Shown here piece after piece: positions 1-11,181 of a stretch of DNA of 64,000 bases. Below the pieces are notes generated by a model. That model saw only the letters and a program-made list of their open reading frames with translations. It did no database searches and was not told the origin of the DNA. The position numbers and the translations under genes were made by a program. Numbering within the stretch: the first letter of the stretch is position 1; the number at the start of each line of letters is the position of its first letter. The DNA is from Cladopsammia gracilis (taxonomy: Eukaryota; Cnidaria; Anthozoa; Scleractinia; Dendrophylliidae): NCBI GenBank assembly GCA_022457155.1, contig JAJGOT010000115.1, forward strand, positions 1,548,501 through 1,612,500. The letters are read 5' to 3'.

Positions 1-2375
1 ACATGAAGTCGTCGATTATCGTATCGCTTCCTGATATTCCTTTTAAAATCTTTAAAGTGCTAGTTCGATCTTTAAAGTACAAGTTCATGCAAATTTAATA
101 GCGGCCGTGCAAATGCGAAAAGTACGGCCGAAAAAAAAAAACATTTTTACCTTGATCGGATTGAAAACAGTTTAGACGGGTTACTAAATGATACACTATT
201 TCCTTCCGAAAAATGCAAAAAATAAAATTTAAAAATTTGATCGAACTGGCACTTTTATAACATGGATTTATTTACGAAATATAATAAGTTATATAATTGA
301 CGTACTTGTTGTGTCGAAGAGGAGATTAAATATTCATTAACATTGAACGATTGCGCTCAGCCATTTTCAACTCTAGCTACTACACGAGAAATAAATTAAA
401 ACTATTTCGCTAGTATCAATTTGAAGCAAAAGGAAAGCGAATGATCTTCTTAATCTTGTGAAATAGTCCTATTGAATAAGAAATATCCTATTAACAAAGT
501 TTTATCTAAGTCCTAAATATCGTTTCATATGCAAATTATAGCTATTGGCCGGGGGAGAGTTTTTTTAGGGCATTAAAGCACTTACAACAAGATCCCCCGT
601 CAGCAATCGAAATAGACGATGTCACTGAAATTTCTTATTCATGTTTTATTTCACTGACAAGGACAACAGTTACGAACTTGGTGGAGCCTCAAAAGTTTAG
701 TAGAAACAAGGGATCACTTCTAAAAAAGTGAGAATGTTTGTGTTGAAAAAGTAAGGGATACAATGATTTGGTGAGGGTGCCGATCCTAATCAACGTGTGT
801 TTTTCTGGAAGACGAAGTCTTGCAGTTTGTTTTTCAATATAAACACGTTTGGGCTACTATTACTCCAAATATAACGTTTAACTATCTTACCAAAATACGG
901 GTTGACGGCTTTCTCTTGTTGTGTAAGTCCATCATTCCTCATTATAAGATGTTTGATGAAACGCTGAAAGTGCATAATAGAGCTCTTAAATTTTAAAATA
1001 TTGACCAGTTGGTGAAAATCGGTATGACCACTACTGAAAAGGAGTACCTTAGATATATTCTGGAAATGGTCTTTTTTGAGATTAATATCTCGTAGAATAA
1101 CGAAGAAATTATAGATGGGAAAAGTTGGAAAAGTTAACAAACGTTTGCATGCTGTAGCTAGGCAAATTCCTGACCTCTGGCAACCTGAGAACACGGATTT
1201 CTAAACTTCCTTGACTTTTCCCAACTATATTTTATACGGGAGAAATAATAACTATTCCGGCAGTAGGAAAATGAACCAAGCAATAACCTTCTTCATCTGC
1301 TTGACGAGGCCTCAAGAATACGAAATTACTTGTTAAGAAATTGTTATTCTTATTTTTTATAAACAAAATACTAATTAAAAGAAACGGCTTGACATGGACA
1401 GATGCATGTCAGCTAAACAAAAATAACAGAGAAAGCCGGTGACGTTGGGATAAGGGTTATCACGAATATTTTCCGATACCTGGCTAACGTACTATAAGTA
1501 TAGAATAGAAGTATTAATGATGTTTTTAATGCGGAGAAAGTTTCACTACGAAGCAAGGTATGACCCGGATATGTGTTTAGTGTAACAATACTGCTTATTT
1601 GAAATAAATCTAAGCGCTATTTCCACAATTTTGATTTTAGGCTCCAATTAATCTACTCCTGCTTAAAAATATAACGTCGAAAACAATAATTTTCAATAAA
1701 TAGTTTCGCTTTGAAATTTCGACTTTTGAAAACCTTGGAAAACAGAAAAAGCGGACTGTTTAGACACTCGTTGATGTTTTTCCTAATTATTTTATTTAGA
1801 TTTTTTTTTGTTACCAGTCTCAACACAAATTTATATCCCAATTTCTTTCAGATTGACGCGAATTTCAATGTACAACAAAGCAAATAAAGGAAAAAAAAAA
1901 GAAACAACCATACCCAAGTCGAAAACAAATCATTCGAATTGAGAAAATTAGACGCAAAGATCACATCATTTAGAAAGATCCATCTTTAGGATGTAAAAAT
2001 GAATTTTTAATAATGCTTTTTCTACGCGTTTGTCGTTACTATGGATGGAGCTATATTTCTGTTTACCCCTTTTGACTGGTCGCTCAATCGCTACCAGTAC
2101 GAAGCATTTAGAAAAACCTTTTATAGGTTTGCTCTAACGAGTATATCTCGTTGAAATGCTAATTTTGCAACGGTTTCGACTAGTCAAATATCTCACGAGT
2201 GACTCAGTGATTTTTCTCAGTGTAAACCGTTACTCGTTCGAGCAAAAATATAAAAGGTTTTTACATGTTTCACACTGGTAGAGATTTTGCGACTTGCATG
2301 TCAACCCTCGCTATTTCGTACATGGAGCTTTTAAAAAGGCTCGATCTATAGCAACGATAAACGCTTGGGGCAATT
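1..2375. other. Gene-free AT-rich stretch
   Basis: I find no supported gene here. The longest open frame (minus strand, 790-1194, 134 codons) has no recognisable domain, no signal peptide and no convincing splice context, so it is not called. No tandem array or terminal inverted repeat stands out. Confidence 0.5.
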
Positions 2376-2510
2376 AAAAGGGACATTGTCTTGGTTGATA
2401 TGTTGTGTTTTCATGATTATGGCCAGGAGCTTGCTAAAGCTTGCTTTATTATGTTGAAATAGGAAGAACAAAGCTCCAAAAGCAATGAAAGGAAAGAACT
2501 ATAAACTAAA
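2376..2510 (+). repeat. Dispersed repeat, copy 1 (mate at 16446-16600)
   Basis: This segment matches 16446-16600 in order: an AAAGGGACA(T/C)TGTC start, then TTCATGATTAT(G/C)GCCAGGAGCTTG, then a stretch ending in TTGAAATAGGAAGAA. It is diverged and contains no coding frame. The class of element is unknown. Confidence 0.6.
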
Positions 2511-3167
2511 GAATGACAATTTTGATTTCAGTTCTTGGCCGCCTGTCACGAGATCGAATTTGATGAACTGTAATCCACTTCCATTTTACTTGCAATCCTG
2601 CACTTAATTTTCAAACTACTGCTTAGTTCTGTTTAGGTATATAGAATCTTTTTATCTAATTATGTTGTATATTTGGTGGCATTTGGCGATATAAACATGT
2701 ATATAACTTGGAAATAAGAGAACTAAAATTTTCATTATTTTGGTGGGACAGTGTTCCTGAAGAAGTGAGCAAATAACAAAATTATTATTGCATTGTATTC
2801 ACTGATCCTTCAATTATTTGTTGTTCAGTCGGCGATTGGTGTTACTTTTTAATGCAAATAAAGTTTACTAGTTCATTATTTATCTAGCCTTTGAACTACG
2901 GATGTCTTTGAGTTTTCGGCGTCATTTGAACAAAGATAAATGAAACTGAATTTGCATTAGAATTTTCATGTTTTTAAATATTGATTGCCTTGGCGGAATT
3001 CAGTCTGCCAACGAGGCAGGAGGTACCGGTAGTTTTTAGTTTAATGGTAGGACAATGTTTAGGTTGGCTGTTATACTGGTTGTCTCCATTAAATAATGGC
3101 ACTGAAATATTGGCAAAAGAAACAGAGCCATACGTGAGTATTGCTGCATGAGTGTCCTTTATTTCCA

Positions 3168-3410
3168 TGATCACAACTAAGGATTTCATCGACAGAATTA
3201 AAAGTTAGAACCACCTTGCACAGCATAATAAACAGCACCAAAGGAAAGTACTGCTCAGTAGCTTTCATTTGAATGGTCACACTTTAGGATTTCATCCACA
3301 CACTCAAAAGTTAGAACCATCTTGCGCAGCATAATAAACAGCACCACAGGAAAGTACTACTCTATAGCTATTATTTAAATGATCACAATTTAAGATTTCA
3401 TTTGAGCGAG
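3168..3410 (-). repeat. About 110-bp dispersed repeat, two and a half units
   Basis: Read on the minus strand, the unit runs from an ATGAAAGCTA-like start through GAGCAGTACTTTCC, TTATTATGCTG, GGTTCTAACTTTT and GATGAAATCCT to a GTGACCATTCAAATGAAAG junction. Related units lie at 17340-17410, 28367-28430, 35400-35480, 35925-36085, 42955-43015 and 54970-55030. The unit can be read as a hydrophobic leader-like peptide (minus 3089-3280), but recurrence at unrelated sites points to a repeat family rather than a gene. Confidence 0.7.
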
Positions 3411-4258
3411 TCTCTACGTCTCGAAGCCTTGATTTCTTGGCAAAGCCGTCTTAGAACTCTGTCATCTCTAATCTCTCTCTCTCTCTCTCGGGCTCGAAGA
3501 GACAAATGCTAACCATTCGCCACCCATAAATTAGTTGAGATAAACATTTCAAGGCTTGAAATACGCGCTAAATTGTGCATGGTTATATTTTCGTCCAGAT
3601 CGCCATAAAATATAAGTTCCTTCGCCACGGGTACCAGTATTGTTAAGACCACATAAATTACTGTAAAAGATGAGGAAGTTCTTCTATTCATTTTTTTAAG
3701 GGGAAATGTCAAGGGGATTTTTTTTTGCGTTTTCATCAAAATTTGCCAACACGGGGGAGAAAACCTCGGGTGATTGCTCAAAGGAAGTGCGAAACATCAT
3801 TTCTTATTGCGAATTTTTAGTCACACGGGGAGAATGTTTTTAAGTAGCAATCCATTTCGTCCTGACCATCCGCAACCAAAGACAGCTAACACTGTTTCTT
3901 TGCGCTTGAAGAGCAATTGTTAACAAACCAGGACCATTGTTTTACGGTTACTAGTGATACAAATATGTTTTTTGGCTTTTCGAAGTGACTCTGTTGCCCC
4001 TTTAAGTTGTACTGATTTCGGAGAGAAATTCTTTTTTAGGTATAACGCAATTTATATGTTACATGTTTAGTGTCATCTTTGAAAGATTGGTATCATTGTT
4101 GATCTTAAAATTTTCTAGCTCACCTGTAAATATGGTTTTCAGAAGTAATTTTGCATCGTTTAGAACTGAGCGTCCAGATGTTTAATTATGTGCAATGTCA
4201 GTAATTTTTTGACACTTCGTAAGGGTTTTTGGCTGGCATGCAAATGATATATAATAGA

Positions 4259-4635
4259 GACCTTTAGATTGGACTACGAGTACGAGATTGAGTACGAGTA
4301 CGAGTTTTCAAACCAAATTCTTGTGCCTCATATAGATGGTTTTCACTCACGTGACCTTTAGTCCTGTGGGAATCAAATGACAAAGGCCATGGCGGCCATG
4401 TTGGTGTACATAACAAAAGAAGTTCATTAAAATTCTTTTGTAGTTGTACACCAATATGGCCGCCATGACGTAACGTGAAAACCATCTATACTTATCACAC
4501 CAATCTTATCCCTAACGTTTATTTATGTGTTAGTCAGCAACAGCCGGGGAGTTATAGTTCGGGGGATACAATTATCTCGAAATTCTAAAGTCGTACTCGT
4601 ACTCGATTTCGTACTCGTAGTCAAATCTAAAGGTC
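4259..4635. mobile_element. Miniature inverted-repeat transposon (outer)
   Basis: The ends are inverted copies of about 50 bp that begin GACCTTTAGATT and continue with iterated TACGAGTACGA blocks at 4259-4312; the reverse complement is at 4585-4635. There is no transposase, so it is non-autonomous. A second foldback element is nested inside at 4331-4490. The target duplication is not clear. Confidence 0.75.
4331..4490. mobile_element. Nested 160-bp foldback MITE
   Basis: The left end reads TATAGATGGTTTTCAC and the right end is its reverse complement. Pairing continues inward with interruptions through a GGCGGCCAT(G/A)TTGGTGTACA block. It interrupts the 4259-4635 element and must have inserted later. 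Confidence 0.75.
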
Positions 4636-4904
4636 GCTAATTAACAACTATTCACCTCAGTGTAGGTGGGTAGTGGTGGATATTTATCGAGCCGCGAAGT
4701 TTTAGTATATACTGAAACAGTGAGATAATATAACGAAAATGATGCTTTTTAACTCATTTATTCCTGTCAACGATTACAATTTTCGCGCGCAAATTGCTGG
4801 GAGGTGAATAGCACTTGCTATTCCGAGTTTCAGTAGCCAATCAGAGCGCGCCAACAATGCTATCCACTGTTTCGGTATATACTAATATTGACTATCTATC
4901 CATA

Positions 4905-5285
4905 TGGCTGCTTGTTAGCTCAGTGGATAGAGCATTGTATCGGCATCGCAGGGTTAAAATCCCGTTCAAGCCTGAATTTTTCTTCAGGTTGCTTGTTCAG
5001 CTGCTTAAGTTGATAGCACACTGCGAGGATTAGGCTTTTACACAAGTTGCTCGGCACCTTTTTGGCAACTTTTGGCCTTTCGAGCAACTTTTGAGCAACT
5101 TATGGTTTCGAGCATTTTTTCGGCAACTTATGGTCTTTCGACGAAAGACCATAAGTTGCCGAAAAAATGCTCGAAACCATAAGTTGCTCAAAAGTTGCTC
5201 GAAAGGCCAAAAGTTGCCAAAAAGTTGCCAAGCAACTTGTGTAAAAGCCTAGCGAGGATCACAAATTTCGCTCAAATAATATTGT
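4905..5285 (+). mobile_element. tRNA-derived SINE, interrupted
   Basis: The 5' part has a tRNA-like head. A-box-like TTAGCTCAGTGGATAGAGC is at 4915-4933 and a B-box-like GGGTTAAAATCCC at 4951-4963. The putative acceptor stem pairs poorly and the B box is decayed, so this is not a functional tRNA gene. The body continues to about 5030 and resumes at 5260 after a 221-bp foldback insertion. The 3' limit is approximate. Confidence 0.65.
5031..5251. mobile_element. 221-bp near-perfect foldback MITE, hAT-like
   Basis: The element is almost entirely one inverted repeat, with two arms of about 109 bp around a 3-nt centre near 5140 and only a couple of mismatches. The ends read TAGGCTTTTACACAAGTTGC and its reverse complement. 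It is flanked by an 8-bp duplication, GCGAGGAT (5023-5030 and 5252-5259), the size made by hAT transposases. Each arm carries repeated GCAACTT motifs. There is no coding capacity. Confidence 0.9.
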
Positions 5286-5289
5286 GATA

Positions 5290-8200
5290 AAGAAGCGCTG
5301 TGGTGTGCTTATATATATTTGAGAGGTTACAACCGGAACAAGAACTCTTCGAGTAGTGAAGTCGGGCTTTAATGGTCTTGTAAGTGCCCCTAAGGTACGA
5401 GAATTAATTCAGTTGTTATGATTTGTTTTACAGTCGCTTTTCCGGTTACGCAAGGTGATCCGTCACGCACGTTACTACGTTATTTGAAACTTTAATCAGT
5501 CTTAAGCAATCACTCGGTCAACTTTAACTTCAACTTCAATTTTATTACTTTCATTTATCTGTTGCTCGAAGAGAAAGAAAAGCAAATCGTTATGGAATGC
5601 AATTCTCGCCAAATCCGGCAATAATGCAAGTTCCTTTCACTTGATATGTTTCGTTTTGAGTTATGTTGTAAATAAATCCAATTCATCTATGAGCTTGAAG
5701 TTGCTATGTCAACTGATATGGCATCACTAACACTTCGCCGCAGGCTACAAACCACTTGAAAAGAACGAGAAGCACCCAACCCAATTTATAAGTCGGGCAG
5801 TCCGACTAATAATGTTTTGTTACCAAACTGATGGGCATATAAGCGGGGGGAGGGACTTATCACCTGCATTTTACGGTATCTTGCATTGAAGACAGGAAAC
5901 GTTTCATTCTTTTAAGCCAAAACACCCAAACGTTCAAGAATTTTATACTTTCGTGATATTATCGATTTCTTGGGAGACGGAGCTAAACATGTAGATTGAA
6001 AGCTATGGCAGTATTGGTCCAGTCAGGACGCATTTCTTTCAAATGCAAACTTAAGGTCCTCTTTTTCTTTTTCCTTAATGCATGGATCAAAGGACGCGCA
6101 TCCCAAATCTAAAATTTTCCCGTCCCTTTTAACCTCTTCTCCATTGCCGCCAAATAACTCACTAAATGAAATTTAAATGAAACGTTTCTTCAAGAAATGC
6201 ACCACTGCATTAGGCATCTGGGATGAATCAGTTGTCGGTTCCGCTTTCATTGTTTTTGTTTTTCTGGTTTGTTTATGAAAATTCCTATCCGTTTTCAAAG
6301 AAGTTGTCATGCTGTTTTTTTTTTTTAAACTGGTCTTACATGTACATTACCTATTGAGCTTTCTTAATTATCAGTACAGCATTTCACTTTTCGCAAATTT
6401 ACGTCCTGTTCTAATAGCGTGTGGATTGGAAATATGAAAGCCTTCATTACTTAATAGCAATGACAGGCTAAACAAAAAACAGCTCTTTTAATTATTCATA
6501 CAAATTGATCTTCCGGGAAGCATCTAAAATTGTTCCGCTGTTTGTTCTCTTCTTTACTTAAATGGTAGCTAAGAATATATACCGACAGATGTTCGAGAGT
6601 AAACTTAGTACCAGATAACTTTATTTCAAATTTGCTCTTAAAAGTAAGAGAAATAATTAATGGTGTAGATACCATTAACATTAAATGTTTTTGGAGTACT
6701 CTCCTTTTGATCTAAGCCGTATGTACATTTATAGAGATTATTCCTTTCATTTTCTTCTTCTATTCTTCTTCTTCTTCTTGATTAAAAGAATATTAAAGCG
6801 GTATACATTCGTCGCTGCACGGATCTTGGAAGGTCATTTTTGAAGAGCCTCGTGAGTTCATACGGACAAGCAGCGCACGAAGGTGAAATCTTTGTTGAAC
6901 ATAAGCGCAGAAGGAGCTCCAGGTAAAAGCTTTTTTTCTTCTTCAGTGGGTTACAAAGAATAACTTATTTTGTAGGAAGATCGAGTGTCTTTAAAGATGT
7001 TTATTTCTTGAGTTTTACACATACTTCTCCGGCAACTGACCAAGGTACTTCTAATAACTTAGTGGCCGTCTTAAGTTAAAATCAGGATAAATTACACAAT
7101 AAATTACACAAGCTAACTTAAGGAGCAACAAAATTCACCAAGAGGGAAAAAGGTAAAGGGTGTTGCCGTGAATTGAAATTTGTCTTGTTGTTGATGTGAA
7201 ATATGAAGCTGACCTGCTAGATAGTCACCATTCCAAATTGTTCACCGATTTCTCCACTGCGCGATTTCTCCACTGCACTGTTTTGAATCAAAACACCTTT
7301 TGAACGGTTTGTATTATTTTATATATTGTGTACTGTCTATGCTAAAGAGAAAAAGTACAGATACCATATCTCCTACTATATACAAAACAAATCATTAAAC
7401 TAGACGTTCAATTTCACACTTATACATATAATCTTTAAATCCATCAAAGTTTAGTTCCTTAGAATTTCAATTTTTGACAATGCAAGTAATATTTGGCTGA
7501 CAGTAAAGCCGTGGCAACAAAATCTCAAGTAATCTCAATCTAATGCTATGGATCAGCGAAAAGGCTGGCAAAAGTTAGTTTAAAGAATCCAAGCGCGCTG
7601 GAACAGATGATGATAATGATTCAACAACATGGCGAGAAAATATAACTAAGTACTTAGGAAATGAAAAATGAAAATCAATACCGGCTCCTGTGGGCCAACT
7701 AGTGAATACGAAACGCTTTATTGAAATAAAAGATTCTTCACGAAAAAATTCATAGAGGCATTTAGCCACATATATAAGCTTGTTACATTTATATTAAGCT
7801 TATCATGGCTTATTTTATTTGCGGCTGGGAGGTCCGTGTCGAGAACATCTGTGTCAGAGGTTTTGGATTCGACCTGAGGGCATTACTTATAGGTATGTAT
7901 TTTGTGTATAGAAATAAAGTCAGGAAAGGAATAATAACAGATTTTGGGTTTCCCAAGTGCAAATTAAATGGAACGCTTTGGTAAGACTAATATTAAACTT
8001 TGTGGCGAACGTTAAAGATAAAAAACAAATTCGGTACTTAACTTTGGGATCAAAAGTGTATAGAATTTACATATAAACTCCGGCATGCAAGTGCTTTGTA
8101 ACTGGGACACCGTGGTGAACAACTTTCGTCGTGTAAAATTAATGACAAAAATCCCTACTGGTTTTCTTCAGAGTCGAATGTTTGGAACTCAATTTGGGAG

Positions 8201-8870
8201 CTTGTGCCTTGAAAATCGAAGGACTCCAAACACGAAAAATCACTGAGTACATCGCTTTCAAAATGTCCTCCTTTTCAGCGGCCATGCAAGCATTCTGTGT
8301 ATATTCTTTGCATCTGGAACGGATAAATGGCCGCCAAATATATACCCAAGCTTTTGTGCACTTGTCGGCATATTTACCAATAAAACGTTTCAGCCCATCA
8401 ACTGATCGATGACTTGTACAACGCTTTCACGTATGAAAATCGCTAGCTAGAAGCCGGAAAAAACACAAACTTGGGATTCTAAATATAAAAGACCACTTTC
8501 ACAAGCCCAGGCCAAAAGGCAAACGTTTCAAGTGCTTTTCTCGCAAAACAAGTTTTACGAAAAGTTTCCCATAATTTGAATAAATGCTATTACAATGAAT
8601 ATATATTTTAAAAGTACATATTAAATAAAATCATATAATTATCAACTGCCGACCCTGTCCAAAATAAACTCAAATACTTGATAAATGCGTGTCCAAAACA
8701 AATGACATCGTAATTCCCGAAGAAGTATTCAGCAAACGTTATCAAACCAAATTTTACACAAGTTAATTTCGCGATTACTAAAGGCCAATTTTGAAGAGTC
8801 AAGGTTTCCCTTCGTAAAAAAGTGACCAAATTTAAAATTCACTAACGTTTCGCGTTGTTGGACCGCCAGA
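5290..8870. other. Gene-free stretch
   Basis: No coding region could be supported on either strand. Open frames here are short and lack motifs. A short CTT-rich run lies at 6745-6780. No tRNA-like promoter or terminal inverted repeat was recognised. Confidence 0.4.
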
Positions 8871-8879
8871 TCACAATAA

Positions 8880-9122
8880 ATGATTGATGCATGGGTGCAT
8901 TTATGTGGCATACTTCATTTTTTGGTGGTAGGAGGGCTAAGTTATGTTTTTCTTTTTCGAAAAGGAAAAAGTCCTGTTGCGAAATTTATCAAAATAAAAT
9001 ATTGCGATTTCCCTGTATGTAAAAGACAACGCCATGGTATTAGATGTTCCGACAAAGGAGGCGCTCACGGTGAATGCAAATGTATTCATTATTGTATGTT
9101 TTTTAAAAAAATTCACATGTAG
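8880..9122 (+). CDS. Doubtful small cysteine-rich frame
   Basis: This is an 80-codon frame with a hydrophobic stretch (about residues 6-26) and a C-terminal half holding six cysteines spaced C-x4-C-x8-C-x9-C-x1-C-x3-C, ending in a short basic tail and a stop at 9120-9122. The late C-x-C pair recalls disulfide-knot peptides, but I recognise no family. The hydrophobic part could be a signal anchor. Alternatively, the polypyrimidine tract before 8962 could be a splice acceptor, making only the cysteine-rich part an exon. It may equally be chance. Confidence 0.25.
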   Translation: MIDAWVHLCGILHFLVVGGLSYVFLFRKGKSPVAKFIKIKYCDFPVCKRQRHGIRCSDKGGAHGECKCIHYCMFFKKIHM

Positions 9123-9272
9123 AACTTTGAATTATCACCGATATATTATGTTGTTTTGTCTTTCGAATCCGTAAACGCCAAACAACACTCTGTATGGGAC
9201 GAAATAACGCAAACGACTTTTAACCAATAATTTTATAACTTTTGTAATGTTTTGAAAGCAACTTTTACCAAT

Positions 9273-9938
9273 ATTCTCCGCGTTTATAGATCACATTCAG
9301 ATTCATAATCCGTTTTGTGCCCGTCTGTACACTTGACGAACTACAAGACGCATAGCTAAACAGTGACTAAATTAAACAAGTAATAATACTTGCCTAAGTT
9401 CGCACCATAATTATAGCTCTAATGCATTGGATAATGCGTCTCTAGTGGAAAAACGCCCATTTAATTTGTTTAATGGTCAATTCTATTTGGCTTGATTGAA
9501 AGCCACTGTAGTCCGCACCAAGTATAAAAAAACAAGCAGCTGTACACAGCTTGAACTCGTGGCGTGCAGTATTGATTCCCGGGTGTTTTGAGTGCTTTTA
9601 CGGAAAAACACAAAATTGTCTAAAAAGTAAGACAACATTGCATTTACTATATTCAGTAGCCAGCACTTGAAACCCCGATCGCTAAGCAAATGGCAAGTTA
9701 TATAAACCACAAAACTTGCCAATAAGCGGCGAACACAACATCAAACGGTCAAACTATAAGCAATTAATGTTCTCCGAGTTAGATCATATACAGATTCATA
9801 GTCCGTTTTGCTTCCATCTTTAGCTTAACGAACTAAAAGACGAACTACAAAACAAGACGCATAACTAAATTAAACAAGTAACAATACTTGTCAAAGTTCG
9901 CACCATAATAGCTTTAATGCATTGGATAATGTGCCTCT
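9273..9938 (+). repeat. Diverged direct repeat, about 175 bp, two copies
   Basis: Copies at about 9273-9447 and 9770-9938 share, in order, TTCTCCG, an AGATTCATA.TCCGTTTTG block, GACGAACTA.AA, TAAATTAAACAAGTAA.AATACTTG and GCACCATAA...CTAATGCATTGGATAATG-like blocks. The intervening 320 bp is unrelated. There is no coding content. Confidence 0.7.
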
Positions 9939-10317
9939 TATCCATCCATGAACGCCTTGCATTGTCTTGAAAAATTGTATGCTGTAATTTTTCCTTCTGC
10001 TTCTCAAGTCAGTAGACGGAGAGATTTTGCCACCATCTAAAAACCAAAAGCGAGATCACGAGGTCGCCTGTCAACCAATCAGACCAGTGAAACTAAAATG
10101 TGCGCGCATAAATTTGTATGAGCTAATGTGACACACACAAAAAACGAGATCACGAGGTCGCTTGTCAACCAATCAGACCAGTGAAACTAAAATATGCGTG
10201 CATAAATTTGTATGAGCTTATGTGACACACACAGAAAACGAGATCACGAGGTCGCCTGTCAACCAATCAGACCAGTGAAACTAAAATATGCGTGCATAAA
10301 TTTGTATGAGCTAATGT

Positions 10318-10858
10318 CGCACTCGGGCCACGATGGCCCACACGGCCGGAGCTTAACCCGGTTTCCGTAGCATTTAGCAACTAGGAATATTGCTACTCCC
10401 CCCTGGATGGGATGCTAGTCCATCGCAGGGTTACCCCCAGCATTTTGTCGCCGGTACCCATTTATACGGTACCCGTATGGCTACTGATGTAAATACTTTT
10501 AAACTTAAGGTTATGAATTTTTTATTTAACAGTGATTAATCGATTTTTAATATTAGCGAATTGTATTTTTAGTAATTATGATAATTTTTACAACTTTGTA
10601 TACAGGAGGTGACTTGTTTTTACATGGGGTTCAGACTCCTTTACAAGTTATCCTTATGGCAGTTGTTATTATTATTGTTGTATATTTATATTATTTGCCA
10701 TCAAATTGTAATAAATAAATACACCTGGGTGGAGAGAGACAGTGTGGAGTAAAGTTTCTTGTCTAAGGAAACAACACGACGGCAGAGACCAGGCTCGAAC
10801 CACCGACCTTCAGGTTGAATGTCCGACGCGCTAACCACTAGACCACCGTGCCGCCCAC
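10318..10858 (-). mobile_element. tRNA-derived SINE, minus strand, with nested insertion
   Basis: On the minus strand the head carries A-box-like TCTAGTGGTTAGCGC and B-box-like GGTTCGAGCC (about 10784-10845). The body runs to a terminus ending GGCCCGAGTGCG at 10318. An 8-bp duplication, GCTAATGT, flanks it (10310-10317, 10859-10866). The same body family recurs at 32544-32700. Its middle is interrupted at 10468-10721. Confidence 0.85.
10468..10721 (+). mobile_element. Probable retrotransposon 3' end nested in the SINE
   Basis: SINE sequence stops after a CCATTTATAC motif and resumes at ACACCTGGG. The 250 bp between is AT-rich and ends in TAATAAATAAAT, resembling the 3' tail of a non-LTR retrotransposon. 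No coding sequence remains. Confidence 0.5.
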
Positions 10859-11181
10859 GCTAATGTGACACACACAAAAAACGAGATCACGAGGTCGCCT
10901 GTCAACCAATCAGACCAGTGAAACTAAAATATGCGTGCATAAATTTGTATGCGCTAATGTGACAGACAAAAAAAGAAAATTCGGAGGCGAAAACATAACT
11001 CGTCGACTACGTCACGAGTAACAAGTTAGTCAGTTTAGAACGTCATACTAATAACGGCCGTTTTATTTATTTTCCACTTAGAGTCAAAGATCAAGTTAAG
11101 AGGCTTAAAAGCAAGTGACTTAACTTTACTTTGTGATCTTGAAGCCTACACATAGGAACCATTTTCATTAATCCAGCCAAA

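Larger units (their letters stand above)
10051..10975 (+). repeat. 94-bp tandem repeat, four units, split by a SINE
   Basis: Units start at 10051, 10145, 10239 and 10882 with CGAGATCACGAGGTCGC and contain CAACCAATCAGACCAGTGAAAC. Unit spacing is 94 bp. The third unit is cut at 10317 by a 541-bp insertion and the array resumes at 10859. There are no unique spacers, so this is not a CRISPR array. Confidence 0.9.

Noticed and set aside
790..1194. 134-codon minus-strand frame as a gene
   Set aside because: No signal peptide, domain, splice context or duplicate supports it; frames of this size are expected by chance in 64 kb of AT-rich DNA.
3089..3280. Small secreted protein with hydrophobic leader
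   Set aside because: The same sequence recurs at several unrelated places as a 110-bp repeat, so the leader is more likely accidental.
10051..10975. Possible CRISPR array
   Set aside because: The 94-bp units are contiguous with no unique spacers, and the genome is eukaryotic.
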